Below are positions 23,928 through 25,599 of a DNA stretch of 25,599 nt, in pieces. A program made the translations under genes and the position numbers. Every line of letters begins with the position of its first letter. Positions within the stretch are counted from its first letter, which is position 1. The DNA is taken from contig JANNEO010000052.1 of NCBI GenBank assembly GCA_031378805.1, positions 1 to 25,599 of the forward strand, given 5' to 3'. Source of the stretch: JADCCX01 sp031378805. GTDB taxonomy: Bacteria; Pseudomonadota; Alphaproteobacteria; Rhizobiales; Beijerinckiaceae. The notes beneath the pieces are model-generated. The model was not told the DNA's origin. It did not search any database and was given only the letters and a program-made list of their open reading frames with translations.

Positions 23928-25460
23928 TCACGCGGCTGTGGCGATCCTCGCCTGGCCCGGATCGGGCACCGTCACTCCCGCTGCGTCATATTCGTTCAGC
24001 TTGTTTCGCAAGGTGCGTATCGAAATACCGAGAATGCGGGCGGCATGAGTCCGGTTGCCGAGGCAATGATCCAGCGTGTCGAGGATCAGGCCTTGCTCGA
24101 CTTCCGCCACGGTTTGACCAACGAGCGAGCGCGTCACGGCTTCTGCGGTCATCGCGGCGCGTGCCGCATGGTCACTGCGGCCCACCATGTCGTCGCCGTC
24201 GGGAGAGACCAGCGCGTCCGTTCCGATCTCCGCGCCACTGGAGAGCAGGACGGCGCGATGCAGCGTGTTCTCCAGTTCGCGCACATTGCCTTTCCAGTGA
24301 TTCGCAGTGAGCGCCCTGCGGGTATCGGCTGCCAGCGGCCGGTGTGGAAATCCGTTGAGTTCGGCGTATTTCAAGCTGAAGTGCTCGGCCAACGCCAGGA
24401 TATCCGCTGGTCGTTCGCGCAACGCGGGGATGCGCAGGGTGACCACATTCAGCCGGTAGAGCAGATCTTCTCGAAACGTCCCTTGCCGCACGGCTTCGGC
24501 GAGGTTTCGGTTGGATGTCGCTATGATCCGGATGTCCACCTTCACCGGCGTGTTGCCACCGACCCGGTCGATCACCCGTTCCTGGATGGCACGCAGCAGC
24601 TTGGCCTGGGCCGACAGCGACAGGTCCGACACTTCGTCGAGGAACAGCGTGCCGGTGTCGGCATGCTCGAACTTGCCGCGTCGCCCGCGGACGCCGGTGG
24701 CCGTGCGTTCCTCGATCCCGAACAGCTCGGCCTCGAGCAACGATTCCACCAGCGCGGCGCAGTTGATGGCCACAAACGGGCCGGCGCGCCGCGGGCTGAG
24801 ATCGTGAAGCTGCCGCGCGACCAGTTCCTTTCCCGTGCCGGACTCGCCTTCAATGAGCACGGTGAAGTCGGTGGCCGCCAGCCGCTCGATCCGATCGCGC
24901 AGCGCCCGCATGATCGGCGTCGCGCCGATGAGCGGTGCCGCTCCGTCGGGCCGGCCAGGGAACACCCGGAACGCACTGGCTCGCTGCGTGCGGCGAAGCG
25001 ATTCGACTTCGAGCAGCACGCCCGCCATGCGCCCGGCCAGCGCCACGACCTGCCGGTCCCAGTCGTCGAACTGGCGGTGCTCCAGCGGCACGGCGTCCAG
25101 CGCCGCCACGATGCGCGGGTCGGCCGTCGGCACATCCACGCTGAGCACGCCACGGTCCGTGGAGGCCGGCAGCGGCGCTTCTCCGACACGCCAGTGGCGC
25201 AAAGTCACCGTCGCCGCAGCCGGCAGCACGCGGCGAATCCCACCAAGAAACCGGTCGCGGGCGGCGTCGCCTTCGGCACGCATGAGGCTGACGGCCAGCA
25301 CCTGGCCCACGACCGCAAGGCCCCGGCGACGGTCGGCGCGCCGCCGCGCGGGATTGATGCGATCGCTGTTGGCTGCCCAGGGCGCTTGCGGCACGGTGGC
25401 ATCTCCGATTCGTTGGGAACACACTCGCACGCCGGGCGTGGCCTTCAAGCTCGATGCCAT
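23928..25460 (-). CDS. NtrC-type AAA+ transcriptional regulator with FlbD-like HTH and degenerate GAFTGA loop
   Basis: This 510-residue protein resembles bacterial enhancer-binding proteins. The N-terminal part (about 45-155) could be a GAF-like sensor fold, but I cannot name its ligand. The AAA+ domain (about 177-400) has Walker A GESGTGKE (205-212), Walker B TLFLDEVSDL (271-280) and GNVRELEN (391-398). The loop that normally reads GAFTGA and contacts sigma-54 reads RTATGV (252-257). The C-terminal Fis-type helix-turn-helix, GNRTHAARILGISIRTLRNKL (468-488), is very like that of FlbD flagellar regulators. A strong AGGAGG lies eight bases before the ATG, fixing the start. Its place beside the che operon suggests a motility-linked role, which is inference. 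GC content is much higher in the 5' half of the gene. Confidence 0.88.
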   Translation of the reverse strand: MASSLKATPGVRVCSQRIGDATVPQAPWAANSDRINPARRRADRRRGLAVVGQVLAVSLMRAEGDAARDRFLGGIRRVLPAAATVTLRHWRVGEAPLPASTDRGVLSVDVPTADPRIVAALDAVPLEHRQFDDWDRQVVALAGRMAGVLLEVESLRRTQRASAFRVFPGRPDGAAPLIGATPIMRALRDRIERLAATDFTVLIEGESGTGKELVARQLHDLSPRRAGPFVAINCAALVESLLEAELFGIEERTATGVRGRRGKFEHADTGTLFLDEVSDLSLSAQAKLLRAIQERVIDRVGGNTPVKVDIRIIATSNRNLAEAVRQGTFREDLLYRLNVVTLRIPALRERPADILALAEHFSLKYAELNGFPHRPLAADTRRALTANHWKGNVRELENTLHRAVLLSSGAEIGTDALVSPDGDDMVGRSDHAARAAMTAEAVTRSLVGQTVAEVEQGLILDTLDHCLGNRTHAARILGISIRTLRNKLNEYDAAGVTVPDPGQARIATAA

Positions 25461-25461
25461 C

Positions 25462-25599
25462 TCACATCCTCCTTTCGGGCCGTGTTCCCCGGATCTCCGG
25501 GGGCACCGGTCCTGTCACGGATGCCTGACGGGAACCGACTACCCCTTCGAGTCGCCCGGCCGCAACACGCGCGGGAACGTGATACTCCGCGAGCAGATC
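25462..25599 (-). CDS. Possible 3' fragment of an unidentified gene running off the right edge
   Basis: Reading the - strand from the window edge gives 45 open codons (beginning DLLAEYHVPARVAAGR and ending GTRPERRM) and then a TGA one base before the ATG of the AAA+ regulator. The position of that gene's ribosome-binding site inside these last codons suggests an upstream partner in the same operon. However, 45 open codons in DNA this rich in GC can arise by chance and I do not recognise the sequence. A + strand frame from an ATG at 25521 is also open to the edge, so the orientation is uncertain. Confidence 0.25.
   Translation of the reverse strand, partial: DLLAEYHVPARVAAGRLEGVVGSRQASVTGPVPPEIRGTRPERRM
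25469..25474 (-). promoter_or_regulatory. Strong ribosome-binding site of the AAA+ regulator gene
   Basis: On the - strand a perfect AGGAGG lies eight bases ahead of the ATG at 25460. It decides the start of the AAA+ regulator. It also overlaps the last codons of a - strand frame that is open from the window edge and stops at 25462-25464, an arrangement common for translationally coupled genes. Confidence 0.75.

Noticed and set aside
23893..23929. GAGCAC...GTGCTC inverted repeat between cheR and the AAA+ gene as a terminator
   Set aside because: Only 6 bp of stem with a 25-base loop and no T-run; too weak to call, although a terminator would be expected between convergent genes.
24511..24807. 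98-codon + strand frame opposite the AAA+ regulator
   Set aside because: Antisense to the Walker B/GAFTGA region of a clear AAA+ domain; Ser/Arg-rich shadow translation.

Overview
The window is most likely chromosomal DNA of an alphaproteobacterium that makes bacteriochlorophyll a, probably an aerobic anoxygenic phototroph of the Sphingomonadales. The reasons are the type-2 reaction-centre gene puhA, the gene order bchFNBHLM-lhaA-puhABC-(small orf)-acsF-puhE-hemA that is characteristic of this group, the oxygen-dependent cyclase AcsF, a C4/Shemin-pathway ALA synthase, a RegB/RegA redox two-component pair and FlbD-like features in the last gene. Base composition is about 60% GC over most of the window (hand estimate). 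The order-level assignment is inference from gene order and protein style, not from a database search.

Region 1 (about 48-16110, all + strand) is one half of a photosynthesis gene cluster. bchF, bchN, bchB, bchH, bchL, bchM and lhaA are packed with stop/start overlaps and look like one transcript. They encode Mg insertion into protoporphyrin IX (BchH), its methylation (BchM), the dark-operative protochlorophyllide reductase (BchL, BchN, BchB), 3-vinyl hydration (BchF) and LH1 assembly (LhaA). The run continues with the reaction-centre H subunit (PuhA), assembly factors PuhB and PuhC, a small conserved-looking protein of unknown function, the aerobic Mg-protoporphyrin ester cyclase AcsF, PuhE, and ALA synthase HemA, which supplies the first committed precursor. 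Genes for BchI/D, BchC/X/Y/Z, carotenoids and pufBALM are not in the window and must lie elsewhere.

Region 2 (16154-18080, - strand) is a regB-regA two-gene unit, convergent with hemA. RegB keeps the phospho-His, the redox cysteine and the quinone-site GGLxNPF motif, so it is a good candidate for oxygen/redox control of the cluster next to it. No senC/prrC homologue is present.

Region 3 (18244-23893, + strand) is a chemotaxis operon cheA-cheW-cheY-cheB-cheR, divergent from regB across a 163-bp relatively AT-rich spacer. CheA is enlarged: after the usual kinase and regulatory CheW-like domain it carries a second CheW-like domain and a C-terminal receiver fold that has lost every catalytic residue. 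No chemoreceptor or cheD gene is present.

Region 4 (23928-25599, - strand) holds an NtrC-type AAA+ regulator with an FlbD-like Fis helix-turn-helix but a degenerate GAFTGA loop. Its N-terminal half and the DNA beyond it are clearly richer in GC (about 67-78% in sampled lines) than the rest of the window. A possible 3' fragment of another - strand reading frame runs off the right edge.

No rRNA, tRNA, insertion sequence, phage gene or CRISPR array was seen. No stretch above 300 bases lacks a gene. Nothing here is clearly a new biological system. The best leads are the unknown small protein coupled to acsF, the double-CheW/pseudo-receiver CheA, the AAA+ regulator without GAFTGA, and the physical linkage of photosynthesis, redox sensing and chemotaxis.
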